Of a stretch of DNA of 22,424 nt, positions 21,901-22,424 are shown in pieces. The notes below the pieces were generated by a model that saw only the letters and a program-made list of their open reading frames with translations, was not told the DNA's origin and made no database searches. The DNA comes from a virus. The position numbers and the translations under genes are program-made. The stretch's first letter is position 1. Every line of letters starts with the position of its first letter. Location of the stretch: the IMG/VR virus record IMGVR_UViG_3300026120_000011, positions 1 through 22,424 of that record; one strand, written 5' to 3'.

Positions 21901-22333
21901 AATTAAACTCCAAGTATGATAACTTCGGATTACTTTTGAATCTTTCTTTATAAATTTCTAGTTTACTTGAGGTTAAGGCTCCCGTATACGACTCGTCACT
22001 ATGTCTCACTGATAAGTCTTCTTCTATGAATATGGCTAAGATTTTGTTGATGCTTGAGGTTTCCCAACCCGGAGAATAGTCTATCGTACTATGATTATCA
22101 GCGATTATCTTTAATAAATAATCATGAATTAACTCTTCTTCTTGTGTTACACCAATAAAAAGGTGACCGGTAATAGTAAGAAACCCTCTTAGGTCTCCAA
22201 AGTTTAAAGCAGAGTAATCTAAATCGAAAGCTTCTGACATTTCTGATTTGTTGGGGTCTATAAATAACTCTACGTAGGAGCCTTTTTTAGTTTTAGCTCC
22301 AGTTAAAAAACTGTCAGTAAGCATTCTTCTCAT
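21890..22333 (-). CDS. Unidentified protein of the head-tail junction region
   Basis: 147 residues, with AAGGAAA before ATG 22333. The sequence is a mixed alpha/beta globular protein (YVELFIDPNKSEMSEAFDLDYSALNF, FLTITGHLFIGVTQEEELIHDYLLKI, INKILAIFIEEDLSV). I recognise no motif, signal peptide or membrane segment. It lies one gene before the SAP-like protein and overlaps it, several genes before the sheath. This is the position where head completion or neck proteins occur in myovirus genomes. No function is assigned. Confidence 0.5.
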   Translation of the reverse strand: MRRMLTDSFLTGAKTKKGSYVELFIDPNKSEMSEAFDLDYSALNFGDLRGFLTITGHLFIGVTQEEELIHDYLLKIIADNHSTIDYSPGWETSSINKILAIFIEEDLSVRHSDESYTGALTSSKLEIYKERFKSNPKLSYLEFNYDV

Positions 22334-22335
22334 AG

Positions 22336-22424
22336 CTATTTCCTTATAAAAATGTACGTCTCTTCACCAAGAAACGTTATGTCTTTCATGTCAACCCATT
22401 CCCACTCTGGAACATTCTTCTCTA
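22336..22424 (-). CDS. C-terminal end of an unidentified gene (5' part outside window)
   Basis: The frame ending at TAG 22338-22336 is open to the window edge and encodes VPEWEWVDMKDITFLGEE followed by TYIFIRK. It reads as genuine coding sequence, and the stop leaves only two bases before the next ATG. Nothing can be said about its function. Confidence 0.6.
   Translation of the reverse strand, partial: EKNVPEWEWVDMKDITFLGEETYIFIRK

Overview
The window is a compact stretch of a tailed-phage genome, almost certainly a myovirus (contractile tail). All supported genes lie on the minus strand and are read from high to low coordinates. They are separated by a few bases or overlap (TAATG, ATGA), and the longest gap outside recognised genes is about 70 bp. 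No tRNA, CRISPR, insertion sequence or integrase is visible. Most of the DNA is AT-rich (about 23-40% GC in the 60-base blocks I counted), except for a clearly GC-rich patch at the left edge. The family assignments come from reading the translated sequence, not from database searches.

In transcription order, the right end (22424 to about 19551) holds the end of an unidentified gene and a block of small proteins. These include one with a C-terminal SAP/HeH-like helical motif, a one-pass membrane coiled-coil protein, a secreted coiled-coil protein whose C-terminus looks like an outer-membrane beta-domain, and a probable neck or tail-completion protein. Next come the sheath (17660-19477) and the tube (17087-17617). 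A strong rho-independent terminator follows the tube gene and separates these high-copy proteins from lower-copy ones. After it come a second tube-like protein, a tail assembly chaperone with an out-of-frame C-terminal extension (probable programmed frameshift), and the tape-measure protein.

From 12610 down to about 3033 is the baseplate: a tube-initiator-like protein, a gp53/LysM-like protein, a gp27-like hub, a gp5-like OB-fold spike without lysozyme domain, a small helical protein, an alanine-rich triple-repeat protein, a large fibre-like protein with an FN3-like domain, a gp25-like wedge, a gp6/gpJ-like wedge and a gpI/gp7-like wedge. The left end holds fibre proteins: a connector-like protein, a collar-domain fibre with a carbohydrate-binding-like N-terminus, and the start of a second collar-domain protein that runs off the window.

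The host cannot be named. The secreted protein with an outer-membrane-type C-terminal Phe hints at a Gram-negative, low-GC host. The most interesting points are the +1/-2 recoding site in the chaperone, a recurrent (G/A)ACTATWA motif in front of eight genes, the terminator after the tube gene, the putative membrane and outer-membrane coiled-coil pair, and the GC jump inside the left-edge fibre gene.
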